64,000 nucleotides of DNA, taken from positions 185,759,741-185,823,740 of the forward strand of contig CM041465.1 in NCBI GenBank assembly GCA_023213395.1. The letters are read 5' to 3'. Within the stretch, counting starts at the first letter, position 1; every line of letters begins with the position of its first letter. The notes below the pieces were generated by a model that saw only the letters and a list, made by a program, of their open reading frames with translations, was not told the origin of the DNA and searched no databases. Shown piece after piece: positions 24,997 through 37,012 of this stretch. This DNA comes from Cycas panzhihuaensis. Its lineage: Eukaryota > Cycadophyta. A program made the translations under genes and the position numbers.

Positions 24997-25294
24997 TAAA
25001 AAGAGTGGATCTATTCTTCATCTCCATGCACTAAACACAAAGGCAAACATGAGAGCAAGAGAGATTTGAGAGAAAGAAAGTAGCTCTCACAAAATAGGGA
25101 GGTAAGAATGAATCTCCTCCATTGAGCTTTTACTTTTATATTGAGAGAGGGAGCATTAGAGGTAGGTGAAATGAAATTACACATAATGTACATGAAAGTG
25201 CATTTCACTTAAGTGATCTAATTTAAAGTTCACATAAGACCCTTTTTTGAAATAATCAACTAATGTAATGACCTTATGTCATTAACCCTTTACA
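24997..25294 (-). mobile_element. 3' LTR of the nested copia
   Basis: In sense orientation it starts TGTAAAGGG after the polypurine tract and ends CTCTTTTTA (the partner LTR ends TTTTCA). It contains CAATATAAAAG, a TATA-like box, near 25,135. Confidence 0.95.
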
Positions 25295-25766
25295 ATCTCC
25301 CCCTTAATGGTAGAAGGTCATTTCATCCTATTTTATTCTATCCTATGAGGTCTTCATTTGAGCCTCTTATAAAGCAAACTACTATGACACTTTTGTGGGA
25401 AACCCTCATGGGGAAGAAAACCTATAAATTTTCTAATCTACTAACCTGAATCAGGCAGCTCTTTAAATGTAGCCAGATAGCCAATCAATACAATGAATTT
25501 TGTAGTTAAAATCTACCGAGTCTCCATATATCATTTGGTCATCCCCCATTCCCTTTCAGGTTTTCACAGGTTTTGATTTTCCAAAATGATACAACCCTTA
25601 TCCTTTCACGCCCACATGGGGTTTTCACGAATGGGATAGAGCAGAGACTTACTCTTGTCCTTACCTTTACAAGGGTTTTCACTAATGAGACAGAGTATAA
25701 TGGTCCTATTGTAATCTCCTTCAATCAGTCAAAGATAGAGGCCCTAAGGCTGAGTTACTTTTAGAA
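25295..25766 (-). other. 3' untranslated region and polypurine tract of the nested copia
   Basis: The sense tract CCATTAAGGGGGAGAT (complement of 25,295-25,310) abuts the LTR. The remainder carries the same GGGCATGAAAGGATAAGGGT-type blocks as the A1 3' region, near 25,590-25,620. Confidence 0.75.
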
Positions 25767-28700
25767 CTATTCAAACTTCACCCTCTTTAGTAGTTTGGTG
25801 AAGATATCGACCACTTGATCTGCTATGGGGCAGTACTCCAGTTGAATTGTGCCATCATGAACTAGTTCTCTAATCTTGTGGACTTTTGTACTTATATGTT
25901 TGGTACGATCATGAAATATAGGATTTTTAGTCATCTGGATTATAGATTGATTATCTATATGTAAGCTAGTAGAACTTGTTTGAGTGGCATTTAATATATT
26001 CAACAATTTTCTAAGCCATATTACCTCCTTGCTTGTCTCAGAAGCAACAATGTACTCGACTTGATGGTTGAGTGCAGAACTATCTTTTGCTGTCTAGATC
26101 TCCATGATATTGGTGCTATTCCAAGAAATGTTATATACCCAGACGTAGATCTTCTTGTGTCTTTATCTCTGGCAAAGTCTGAGTTTGTGTATGTATAAAG
26201 TTTAAATTCTGCATTGGGTTCATACAACAGACCATATTTGCTAGTTGTCTTTAGGTACCTCAACACTCGTATTGCAGCTTGCCAATGATTCTACTTAGGA
26301 TTCGTCATGAATCTTATAAGAATGCTGATAGAGTGTGCAATATCTGGCCTTGTGTTAGTAGTATAGATGAGACTACCTACAAGTTGCATGTAGAGTGTTG
26401 CGTCTGCCTCCCTATTGTCACCATCAACTGAGAGTTTAATATTGGGCTCCATAGGTGTATCCACTGGTCGAGCACCTTCCAACTGAAACTTTGTCAGAAG
26501 ATCATTGATATATTTTTCTTAGGAGAGAAAGATTTTTCCATCCTTTTGAGTTACTTCAATTCCCAAGTAATATTTCATCAACTCGAGGTCAAACAATTCA
26601 AAAGTTTTAGTAAGGTCCTTCTTCAACTGGCTGATTACCTATTCACTATTCCCCATTATGAGCATGTCATCTACAAAGATTAAGAGGTAAGTGACTTTAT
26701 CATTTCGACACTTGATGAATGATGTTGCATCAATATCTTGATAGTCACAAACCTCATATCTAAGTTGCCTCATTCTTTCAGACAACTTGGTAAACCAAGC
26801 ACGAGGGGCTTGCTTTAGGCCGTACAAGGACTTTTTAAGCCTGCATACTTTATGGTCCTGACTGTTAATCTCGTATCCTTCTGGCTGAGCCATATAAATT
26901 TCTTCTTTAAGGTCCCCATTGAGAAATACGATTTTAACATTGAGTTGGTGGATTTTCCAACCCTGTTGAGAAGCCAAGACTATAAGAGTTCTGATTGTAG
27001 GCCACTTGGTTGTAGGAGCAAAGGTTTCAGTGTAGTTAATGCCTTCCCTTTACGTGAATTCTTTTGCTACCAACCTCACCTTGTATTTTTCTAGGGTGCC
27101 ATCTGATCTATACTTGTTTTTGAACACCCATTTATTTTGAACTACCTTTCTTCCAATTGGTAGATCAACAAGCTCCCATGTACCATTATTAATAAGAGAT
27201 TGATACTCTTCGTTCATGGCATTTCTCCAAGCTGCATGCTTAACAACTTCTTGGTACGTTAGGGGCTCTTCATTAAGAGCAAGATGCAATTTTGTTGGTT
27301 TAAGCTCACGGAAAGTGATTCATGCATCCTTGTTCTATAGGCACTTCTAGTACCAGTTTTGCCTACCTCATCCAATTGCATGTCCTTATGTAGCTAGTAG
27401 GCTTCACGAAAACCTCGAGTTGTGAATGAGGTTTTCATTTCCACAACCTCTTGATCTTCATTTTGATCCTAAAAAGGATCATGTGAAATATTTGGCACAG
27501 AGGAAGTTGATGATGCTGGAGAAGATGGGCCAGCCACAGATGTTGGAGAAGATGATCCTTCTGCTATGGCTTTGCCTTTATCAACTTGGATGTTCACAAA
27601 TGATAGTGTTGGATATGTACACATTGGCTTGGAGTCACAGCTTGTATCCTCCGAGGCTCTATTGTCAGATTCCAAGATTTTGAACAATTGTTCAGCATCT
27701 CCCCCCCTAAATTTTAGAATCTGGACATCAAATTCAATGGCATCATTAAATCAGTATGAAGGCATCTTAGAGTTAAGTCTAAGTAATTGATCTTTAGTCT
27801 TTGCAAAGATAGCATCTCTAGTGATGATGATTTTACACTGTCAAGGTATGAAAACCTTGTATCCCTTTTTGTCCATAGGGTATCAAATAAAGATGCCTTT
27901 GATGGCTCTATCTTGGAGCTTATTTCTACGTTCCTCTAGAATATGAGCATAACAAATAGAGCCAAAAATTCTAAAGTGAGAGATAGAGGGGGTTTGTTCA
28001 TACCACATTTTATGTGGAGAGGGGCTAAGTTTGGAGGGACTAATAGTGTTGATGTAATACACAACAGTCCAGATACCCTTAGTCCAAAGATAGATAGGGA
28101 CATTCTTATATACCAGCATAGCATAAGCCATATTCATGACGGTCCTATTCATGCACTCAGCAACTCTATTTTGCTAGGGTGTACCTGCAAAAGTGGTCTT
28201 ATGTTTGATTCCATGTTGATGTAGGTACGATTCAAACTCATTGGATGTGTACTCACCACCATTGTCAATCCTGAGTATTTTGATCTTGAATCTAAATTCA
28301 TTTTCCACGCAAGCCTTGAAAGCTTGAAACATAGAAAAAGCTTCATCTTTCTTTGTAAGAAAAGCAACCCATACTTTCTTGGTAAAATCATCAATGAAAG
28401 TAATATAGTACCACTTCTGTTTAAGAGAAGGGTTGGGCATATGACCGCATATATCTAAGTGTACAAGCTGCAAAGGTTGGCTAGATTTCCATTGACTATG
28501 AGGAAAGGGTTGTCTTTGAGATTTAGCAATAATACATGCTTCACATTTAAAGGGTTTAGAGGGGAACTTAGACAAACCAGGAAGAGTGTCTTGTAGTTAT
28601 CTTAAATGATCAATTTTGATATGGCCCATATGAGTATGCCATAGAGCTGCTTGGGACAACGTTTGAGGAGTCAGGGTTGTGGTAAAAGCAAATTCATCAT

Positions 28701-30282
28701 CAACATAGTTGGCTTCAGAGGATGGTGAGCCAATTAGGCAAAAATGTTTGCCATTAAGAATTCCAGTCATAACTATAACATTTGAAGGAGGGTGAATGAC
28801 ACTGAGAGTTTGATTGTTTGTAGTTACACTCAGATCAAATCCACGAGAGACAAGGGTGGATAAGGAGAGCAGATTCTACTTCAGAGTAGGAATATATAAA
28901 ACATCAACAAGTGTAAAATTTGGAAGGCCTGGGAGTTTCAAGCAAATAATTCCAAGTCCTTCGAATGGATGAGATGATTTGTCAGCCATGTATATAACAC
29001 CACGAACTTCAGAGTCAAAATCTTGAAAGAACTGGCGATGACAAGTCATGTGTTGTGTTGCTCTAATATCCATGATCCACGATGAAGTATTTGAGGTAGC
29101 GCTATTTGTAACTCCAAGTGGTGAAGGCAAAAGTGAATAAGCATAGCCACAATGAGCCTCAATATACTTAGTGGATCTATCAACAACATTTGATGAAGTG
29201 GTCCCAATTCTTTAAAGGTGTGCATGAGTAAATTATGTTCCACCAAAAGCATCTTCAAAAGAAGTATTATCAACATTATGTGCACCATGGCACTGTTGAT
29301 AACTTGGTAGTTTATTGGTGGCAGTTTTGCAATTTTTGGCATAATGTCCTTTTCTATTACACCTTTGGCACACGATTGTTTGATTTCTAGTCCAAGTATT
29401 GGGCTGGTTGGATTGTCTCTGATTACTGGATTTAGGTCCAGGTTGATTATTTTGGCCTTATCTTTGAGACTATTTTTGTTAGAATTGAGGAGCATATTGA
29501 CTAAGAGGACGTTGTCCTTATTGTCTACCTCTTCCTCTTCCACGGGAATTACCACCTCTACAAGAGTATTGACCTTGATTTTTGGTGTAACAAAGATCTT
29601 CTTCTACTTCAAAAGCAACATCAACTGGATCTGATGTAGTGGCAAAGTTAGTATCAAAGGTCTTATCAAATTCAATGAACTTATCAGCAAGATTCTCAAA
29701 GTTTAGGGTCTTCAAAGTGCCACTAGATTGAAGACTTCTTAATAGATTTTTATAATCTGGGATTTGGAGACATGATTAAATCAAGAAAGTCTATGTAATG
29801 CATTGAGTTTTAAAATCTTTATCAATGGCTTTCTTGATTGGATGAAGGAGATTGATTATCTCACTTGCATGTCCTTTCTGCATTTTCAATTTGTTCATCT
29901 TTAGCACTAAGTGAACAAATTCTAAGTCTCATTTAATGTTAAAGTCATTCTTAAGAACTTCAAGAACTTTCTATGCTATATCATGTACAACTTCATTAAT
30001 GAGATTATGTAGGGAATAATCAGTGACAAGTAGTATCCCTGCACGGATTTTATCATCATCAAGTTCCCATTGGCATTTAGCTGTAGCTTCAGTGGGAGCA
30101 GTTGGAGAACCTCCTACTAAAGCAGTTGTGGTAGTTGTAGCTGCAATAGGTGATATAGGTTATAAGTGATCTCTCCATAGACCTTCATACTTTACGACAT
30201 TTCTGACACTAGTGAACCACATATCCTAATTTTCTTTCCCTTTTAGAATGCAGTTCACATTTTGCTTGAACTGTGAAGACAT
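25767..30282 (-). pseudogene. gag-pol of the nested copia (family A)
   Basis: One gag-pol frame from the ATG at 30,282. Gag has a stop (TAG) at codon 19 and more further on. The zinc knuckle is intact (CQRCNRKGHYAKNC, 29,329-29,370). The protease motif is DIR for DSG (about 29,062-29,070). Integrase runs from 28,575 to 27,883: the CEAC zinc pair, Asp in LVHLDICG, Asp in LRIDNGGEY, and the catalytic Glu behind a single CAG-to-TAG stop near 28,180. A Ser/Pro-rich linker lies at 27,469-27,687. A frameshift between 27,470 and 27,290 precedes RT (27,289-26,291), which has an intact FVDD at 26,666-26,677. RNase H (26,266-25,767) carries a further frameshift near 26,010 and ends VDIFTKLL..VKFE. It is the most complete minus-strand coding copy here, but not functional. 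Confidence 0.93.
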
Positions 30283-30450
30283 GGTGTCTTTTTAGAAGGG
30301 AAGAAATGAACAAGGGACTATAAAAGTGATGGCAATAAATGACTGATCACTATTTACAAATGGGAAATGTAATGAAGTAGTGTAGCAGAAGGAAGAAGAA
30401 GTGAGAATGGATACTTAAAGATGAAGGGAGTAACTTAGAGAAAAGTCACC

Positions 30451-30575
30451 AACACTTGTGACAAATATTAACTTGACATAGCAGGAATATGAGAAGCACT
30501 ATGATAAAAATTGGCCATTAACACTTGTGGCAAATATTAACCTGATGTAGTAGGAATATGAGAAGCACTATGATT
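30451..30575. repeat. Two tandem copies, 69-bp period
   Basis: AACACTTGTGACAAATATTA at 30,451 recurs as AACACTTGTGGCAAATATTA at 30,520, with the following ~35 bases also repeated. Confidence 0.9.
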
Positions 30576-31443
30576 GTGATTACACTATGGATCACTTTTT
30601 ACAAATAAGTAAGTGATCAATATACAAGATTGTAGACCAATGTAGAAGCTGACATCATTAGGTTTACATAACTTGAAATTTAAATGTAAGATGTGTAATC
30701 AACCCAATAACCTCTAACTTGTGTCCAACATGTAGTTGAGGTTGTTGAAGGGATGCCTAAGCTTCTAGTAGAATTAAGTTGGCCTTTACCCGCGATAGCT
30801 ACAATTGTACTTGGTGATGAAATCTAAGTCACAACGGAGCCCAGGTACTCCCAATCCTCACCCAGTTCCCCAATGAGTAGATATATACCTCCTCTAAAGA
30901 GTGGTATGTGCATATCCATAGCTATGACAAATATTGGATTGGGTATATTTTAATCTTGTAGTAAAGTTTCAGTTTTTCTAGTTGGTTATCAAGATGATCC
31001 CTGATTGAGGCATGATGGTATGGCTAACCAAACCTCACCAATATTCTAGTTTAGTCCAGTCCCAACTGAAACTGACACCTCCTTTATGGTATAACATGCT
31101 ACCAACCAAGGTATCTCAACCTTGGAGAGTGTGTGAACAGGTATAAAATTGCAAAAAATAGCCTACGTGATGCGTTCCTTTTAGGAAGAGTGAAAAAATT
31201 ATCTAATTGCATCAAACGTATATTTAACTGAAAATAGAATGCTTGCTTGAATTGTCTTTAGAGTGCTTGCTTTGAGTGAGTTTAGAGTGATGAAATACAA
31301 TGCTAATAAGTGAGTGAGGACACCAGATATTGCTCTAATCCAGGTGTTTTTTCTCACTTTTACAATGGGCTTTCAAGCCTTATAAAAAGAAGGAAGAATT
31401 TTACTTCACCTTTTTTTTTTTTGTTAATACAAAAAAAGTAGTC

Positions 31444-31980
31444 TTCACTAAATCAATAATAACTTTCTCCCACGATGTCAAAATGGAGTGCTATTTTTTG
31501 TTCTGTAAACTAGACTTAGAGCTTCATCTTTAGGAAGTGGAATCAGGTCCAAATGAGTTCTGCAAAGTTTTTGAAAACCCCACAAAGTTAGAAAATTATA
31601 TTTTTTTAAAATTCTTACTAAAAATAACTGTTGTTCACTAAAAAAGTAATAACTTCCTCATACGACATCCAAATTAGATGTTAGTTTTTGTCTTGGAAAG
31701 TAGACTCAGAGCCTCATCTTTGAAAATTAGAGTCACTTCAATTGGAGCTCTGTAGAAGATTTTGCAGACCTGTGAGGTTTAGTAATCAAATTATATTTTT
31801 GCAGAAATTTCAGCTTGCTAATATCTCATTAACACATGATACCATATGAAATTTCCATCAGTTTTTGATCACTAGGATCTGAATATGGGCAACGTGAGAG
31901 CATATAATTATATATATTTTAAATGGCTCAAAATTCTTTAAAAAAATTAGGTAAAACCTCTCCTTACAATCATTCTTCTA
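31444..31980. repeat. Three degenerate tandem units of ~185-190 bp
   Basis: Units begin near 31,444, 31,634 and 31,817. Shared blocks include TTCACTAAA..TAATAACTT..C, GTTTTTGTCTTGGAAAGTAGAC-like and GAGCTTCATCTTT-like. The third unit is the most diverged and lies next to the primer-binding site side. Confidence 0.75.
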
Positions 31981-32284
31981 AATGCTAGAAACATTTTAGC
32001 AGCATTTCCCCTTGTTAAATGGACCAAAAAGAGAAAAGAAAAAGAAGAATGGGATAACATGAATGGCTAGCAAAGGATTGGAATCCTTGGGCCTTACAAC
32101 TCCTTGTATTATGCTTACAAACCTGCAAAAGATAAAGGAAAAGCAAACAATACAAAATATGCTATCATAATAACTTGAAAATATTTATAAATTCACTTTC
32201 ACAATCTCCTTCACCATATGGATTGTGGGGAGAAGGAAGTGATGGCTCCATTGTAAGTGTAAGTAAGGAATATGAAGGAAGCAA

Positions 32285-32296
32285 GCTCTGATACCA
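32285..32296 (-). promoter_or_regulatory. Primer-binding site of the nested copia (tRNA-iMet)
   Basis: The complement reads TGGTATCAGAGC, a full match to the usual plant initiator-methionine tRNA primer site, two bases inside the 5' LTR. Confidence 0.95.
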
Positions 32297-32298
32297 TA

Positions 32299-32596
32299 TG
32301 AAAAGAGTGGATCTATCCTTCATCTCCATGCACTAAACACAAAGGCAAACATGGGAGCAAGAGAGACTTGAGAGAAAGAAAGTAACTCTCACAAAATGGG
32401 GAGGTAAGAATGAATCTCTTCTATTGAGTTTTTACTTTTATATTGAGAGAGGGAGCATTAGAGTTAAGTGAAATAAAATTACACATAATGTACATGAAAG
32501 TGCATTTCACTTAAGTGATCTAATTTAAAGTTCACTTAAGACCCTTTTTCGAAATAATCAACTAATGTAATGACTTTATGTCATTAAACCTTTTCA
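32299..32596 (-). mobile_element. 5' LTR of the nested copia
   Basis: 298 bp, aligned without gaps to 24,997-25,294. The sense start is decayed (TGAAAAGGTT against TGTAAAGGGT), and the end TTTTCA is intact. Confidence 0.95.
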
Positions 32597-32601
32597 CTTC
32601 T
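32597..32601. other. Target-site duplication, right copy (CTTCT)
   Basis: Identical to 24,992-24,996; the host integrase reading resumes immediately after. Confidence 0.9.
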
Positions 32602-34815
32602 CTTAATGAAAAGTGGATTGGATAGGCCCCCACTGCCTACCACTTCAAAATATTTGACTCAACATGTTATGCCCATATACTGGATAGAGATAGAAATAAA
32701 CTTTAGTCTACAGCACTTAAAAGCATCTTTATTAGATACCCTATGGATAAGAAAAGGTTCAAGGTTTTTATACCTTCACAACGGAAGGTTATCATCACTA
32801 GAGATGTGGTCTTTACTGAAACAAAAGATCAATTATTATAATTAGGCTACAAAACAGCAAATCGCCATTATTATAATACTACTCAACATGATGTACATAT
32901 TCCAAAATTTGGGAGGGGGAGGAGACGCTCAAGAGTTACTTAAACTATTGGAATCTAACAATAGAGCCATGGAGGATAGTAGCTGTGACTTTCAACCAAT
33001 GAGTACACATCATACACCACCATTTGATAAAAACATAGTTGACAAAGGCAAAGCAGTGGTAGATGGACCACGTTCCCCAAATACGTCAACATCCTCCTCA
33101 ACAAATATGTAAAATGATCCTTTTCAAGATCTAAATGAAGAAAATGCAGTTGGAGAAATGAAGATCTCATTTCCAACTCGAGGTTCTCATGAAGCCCGCT
33201 AACTAAATATGTATATATGACTTGATGAGGTGGGAAAAATTGGTACTCGAAATGCCTATAGAGCCAAGATACAAAAATCACTTTTCATTGAGTTAAAACT
33301 AACAAAATTGCATCTTCCTCTCAATGAAGATCCCCTCTCATACCAAGAAGTTATAAAACACATAGCTTAGAGGAATGTCATAAATAAAGAGTATCAATCT
33401 CTTATAAAAAATAGTACATGGGAGCTCATCAACCTACCACTTAAAAGAAAGATAGTTTAAAACAAATGGATGTACAAAAATAAATACAGATTTGATGGTA
33501 CTCTTAAAAAATACAAGGTGGGGTTGGTAGTAAAGGGATTCACACAAAGGCTAAAGTCTTTGTACCTACAACCAAGTGGCCTATAATTAGAACTCTTATG
33601 GCCTTGGAAGCTTAATAGGGTTGGAAGATTCACTAGCTCAATGTAAAAATTGCATTTCTCAATGGTGATCTTGAAGAAGAAATCTACATGGCTCAGGTTG
33701 AAGGATTTGAGATTACTAGTCTAGAGCATAAGGTGTGTAGGCTCAAAAGGTCCTTATATAGCCTTAAATAAGCCCCTCGTTCTTAGTTCACTAAGTTGTT
33801 AGAAAGAATAAGGTAACTTAGATATGAGGTTTGTGATTACCTGGATATTGATGTAATATTGTTCATCAAAAGCTAAAAGGATAAAGTCACTTATCTCTTG
33901 ATCTTTGTGGATGATATGCTTATAACAGAGAATAGTGAACATGTAATTAGCCAACTAAAGAAGGGCTTAGCTAAAACATTCGAACTGTCTAACCTTATGT
34001 TGATGAAATACTACTTGGGAATTGAAGTCACTCAGAAAGATAGTAAAATCTTTCTTTCTCAAGAAAAGTACATCAACAATCTTCTAACAAAGTTTCGGTT
34101 GGAAGATACTTGAACTATAGCCACTCTAATAGAACCTAATGTCAAACTAGCAACTAATGGTGATGATCGAGAGGTAGACATAATACTTCATATGGAAATT
34201 ATAGGTATTCTCATTTATACTACTAATATAAGACATGATATTACACACTCTATCGATATTCTTGCTCGTTATATGATAAATCCTAAACAAAATCACTTGT
34301 AGGTAGTAGTGCGAGTGTTGAGGTACCTTAGGACAACTAGTAAATATGGTTTATTAAATGAACTCAATTCAAAGTTTAAACTATATACATACATAGACTT
34401 AGATTTTATCGAAGATAAAGACATAGGGAGATCCACATTTAGGTATATAATATTTTTTAGAATAGTATCAATATCATAGAGATCTAGACGGTAGAAGACA
34501 ATTATTGATTCAACTGTCAAAACTAAATATATTACTACTTCTAAGACTAGTAAGGAGGTGATATGGCTTAGGAAATTATTAGAAACATTAAATATTGCCC
34601 AAACAAGTCCTACTAGACTTCATGTAGATAATCAATCAGTAATCCATATGGCCAAAAATCTTGTATTTCATGATCATACCAAACACATAAGTACAAAAGT
34701 CCATATGACTTGAGAGCTAGTTTATAATAGCACAATCCACTTGGAGTACTATCCCATAGCAGATCAAGTGGCTGATATCTTCACTAAACCACTATAAAAG
34801 GTGAAGTTTGAATAG
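32602..34815 (+). pseudogene. Copia A2 (host element), 3' part: integrase end, RT, RNase H
   Basis: It continues the integrase at the residues following the break at 24,996 (IFDSTCYAHIL region near 32,652), then VIITRDVVFTET near 32,787-32,822. A Ser/Pro/Asn-rich linker follows (32,888-33,112), homologous to the linker of the nested element. The RT N-terminal block begins near 33,352. A deletion of about 16-17 bases lies near 33,550. The block YMAQVEGFEI is near 33,690, and FVDD is intact at 33,904-33,915. RNase H ends at the TAG 34,813-34,815. Several stops and frame changes interrupt it. Unlike A1 it retains the full RNase H region. Confidence 0.9.
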
Positions 34816-35271
34816 TTCCATAGGCAGCTTAGTCTTCGAGCCTCTATCTCCAATTGATTAGAGGAGATGACAACAAGATCTTCATACTCTATTCCATTCA
34901 TGAAAATCCCTTGTAAACATAAAGAAATAAGAGTAGGCCACTATTTTATCCTATTTATGAAAATCCCTTAAGGGTTGTACTAGTCTTAGAAAATTAGAAC
35001 CTATAGAAATCTAAAAATCCATGGGGGATGACCAAATAATATATGGAGACTCAGTAGATCAAGCTGCACATTTAAGCTACTTGGCTATCAAGATACATCA
35101 AGAAACACCTAGGCTAATTTAATTTAAGAGGCTATAGAACTTAGAAAGTTCATGGGTTTTCATTTCCCATGAGTATTTTCCCATAAAAGTGTCAATATAA
35201 TAATGATACTCAAATAAAGACCTTATAGAATAGATTTTATCATAATGACCTTTTACCATTAAGGAGGGGAT
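34816..35271 (+). other. Copia A2 3' untranslated region and polypurine tract
   Basis: Counterpart of 1,105-1,576, with the duplicated GGGCATGAAAG block decayed. AAGGAGGGGAT at 35,261-35,271 abuts the LTR. Confidence 0.7.
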
Positions 35272-35571
35272 TGATAGATATTATGCATCAAGGTCATTAG
35301 ATTAATTATTTGAAGGTGACTTTAGGTTAGTTAAGTCACATAGTTAAATGTAATTTCATTTATATTTAAGTGCAATTTTGGGATCATGTCATTAGGCAGC
35401 AAACTCCTTTGGAAACCCTAATGCACATCCTCTGTAAGGCTGAATGTGAAAGGAAGAGTAATAATTCTCATCTCTTATTTTTGTTCTCAATCTTGTTCTC
35501 TTCATTTTGCTCTTATTATGTGCCATTGATTTAGTGTAGTGAAGTATGATAATTAGATCCTTCGCATAATA
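35272..35571 (+). mobile_element. 3' LTR of copia A2
   Basis: Starts TGATAGATATT, about 300 bp, collinear with the A1 LTR but lacking its TATATAAGG block (short deletion near 35,430). The right end is set by where A1, A2 and D' share the following repeat D. No 5' LTR partner was found. Confidence 0.8.
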
Positions 35572-36680
35572 TAACAAACTAGGGTTAGTTCCTTAGTAGG
35601 GGTATAATCATGTAGATGTGTTTTACCTAGTACAACCTATCTATAAAAAGTTATACTTCTAAGTGATTCTAGTAGATGTAAGGGTACGGAAGAGTAAATG
35701 AGTTGACTTTATGCTCATTCTTTAGGAATGTATTATGAAGCTATGGCTAGTTGAGTGGCCTTCTCTAGAGAGACCATAAGGCGCTTTATTTTTTCACTGC
35801 CTATACTATTCAGGATTGTTAAATACTATCTCATGGTTTATCTTGGGATTTATTACTAAGGTTGGAGATGGTGATTCTAACAGGGTTAAGGTTGTATTAC
35901 TAGGGAAGACCACCTAATAATCTTGAATCAGAGGAGTGGATAGGTAGCTTTAATGACTTCAATTTGGCCTTTTCTGCCTTACTATATAAAATAATATCAA
36001 TATGATAGCCTAGTACTAGTACTTTCTTTATAGTGAGTTGAGCTCCCATTTATTAAGTTAATTTTCTTTTTATTTCTCATTCATCTATTTAGCCATCAAG
36101 TTCTTTAAACTCCTACATTAATCATTATATATTTTGATTAGGTGAAACACATTTTATTATCAATCATTTAGTCGCTTTCTTAATTAATCCTTTTTCAAAT
36201 TCATAAAATATAGACTCAAATGTAGTCTTAACTCACACTAGGCATATAGTTTATTTTAGATGGAAACTATGAGTATTACATTTCCACATTAAAACCATTT
36301 AAGGAGCCTTTGGAATAGACCCCTTAATTCAAAAGGAGGTTGGCCTGTGTTCTTTTCCTATTTTTATGATAAACTTATTCCAATAAAATTTTAAAACACT
36401 AATATATGGCACTAGGTTAGGAAACACTCTATAAGTGATTTCAAGTGGCAGTATTGTAGAAAATTTCATTACTTAATGTATGTCATACCTATAAACATAA
36501 AATGTATACTTTTACTTCAAATTTGTATAGGAATTAATAGGATTATCTACAAATGATTTTTTCTATAGTTGATGATAAAAAAATTTATACAAAATCATTT
36601 GCAAAATGTGTTGTGTAAAATAATTCATGGTGTTTTATATATTTATAACTTCACATTGTTTTATATAAAGCTTTATATAA
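35572..36680. repeat. Repeat D, copy D3
   Basis: Collinear with D1 over its full length, including the same interruption by the copia B 5' LTR at the right end. No gene. Confidence 0.85.
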
Positions 36681-37000
36681 TGTGAATGTGGTAGTTGTTT
36701 ATTAAGCTATAGATTAATATTAATGTGGTTTAACTAAGGGTCACAACCCTAATTGGGTGACACCTCTTGGAAGAGTATAATAGCCTTGAGCCCTTGTGTA
36801 TTCTATGTATCAAAATTATTGTGCAATAATAAATGTGATCTAAAAGGACCTTTTGTGGTGGGGTTTTTCCTAAAGGGTTTTACCACATAAATCCTATGTA
36901 CTATGCATCTATATTCTGTGTATATTTTTATTTTCTTACTATGTATAGTTAAAGATTCTACAAATGGGAACATACCTGTATGATTTCATGTTCCTGAACA
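36681..37000 (+). mobile_element. 5' LTR of copia B2
   Basis: Starts TGTGAATG and ends TTCCTGAACA. It is about 34 bases shorter than B1 because of one internal deletion before GGGTCACAACCC. AATAATAAATG is retained. Confidence 0.8.
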
Positions 37001-37012
37001 TGGTATTAGAGC
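37001..37012 (+). promoter_or_regulatory. Primer-binding site of copia B2
   Basis: TGGTATTAGAGC, one change from the usual tRNA-iMet site, at a different position from the change in B1. Confidence 0.85.

Larger units (their letters stand above)
30283..32284 (-). other. Unusually long (2.0 kb) leader of the nested copia
   Basis: Non-coding stretch between primer-binding site and gag ATG. It holds two internal tandem repeat arrays, listed separately. No second gene is recognisable. Confidence 0.7.
24997..32596 (-). mobile_element. Nested copia element of family A, complete, minus strand (7.6 kb)
   Basis: Element with two 298-bp LTRs, a primer-binding site, a polypurine tract and one gag-pol coding region, flanked by a perfect 5-bp duplication. 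It sits inside the integrase of copia A2, which runs the other way. The two LTRs differ at about 17 of 298 positions by my count, mostly transitions, so the insertion is old but younger than its host, whose RT and 5' end are more eroded. Catalytic DD of integrase and FVDD of RT are preserved, while the protease is mutated. At the protein level it is the same family as A1 and A2, but its LTR sequence is a distinct subfamily. Confidence 0.95.

Noticed and set aside
29046-29555. 169-residue minus-strand frame
   Set aside because: Out of frame with the gag zinc knuckle; a +1 shadow of the nested copia gag.
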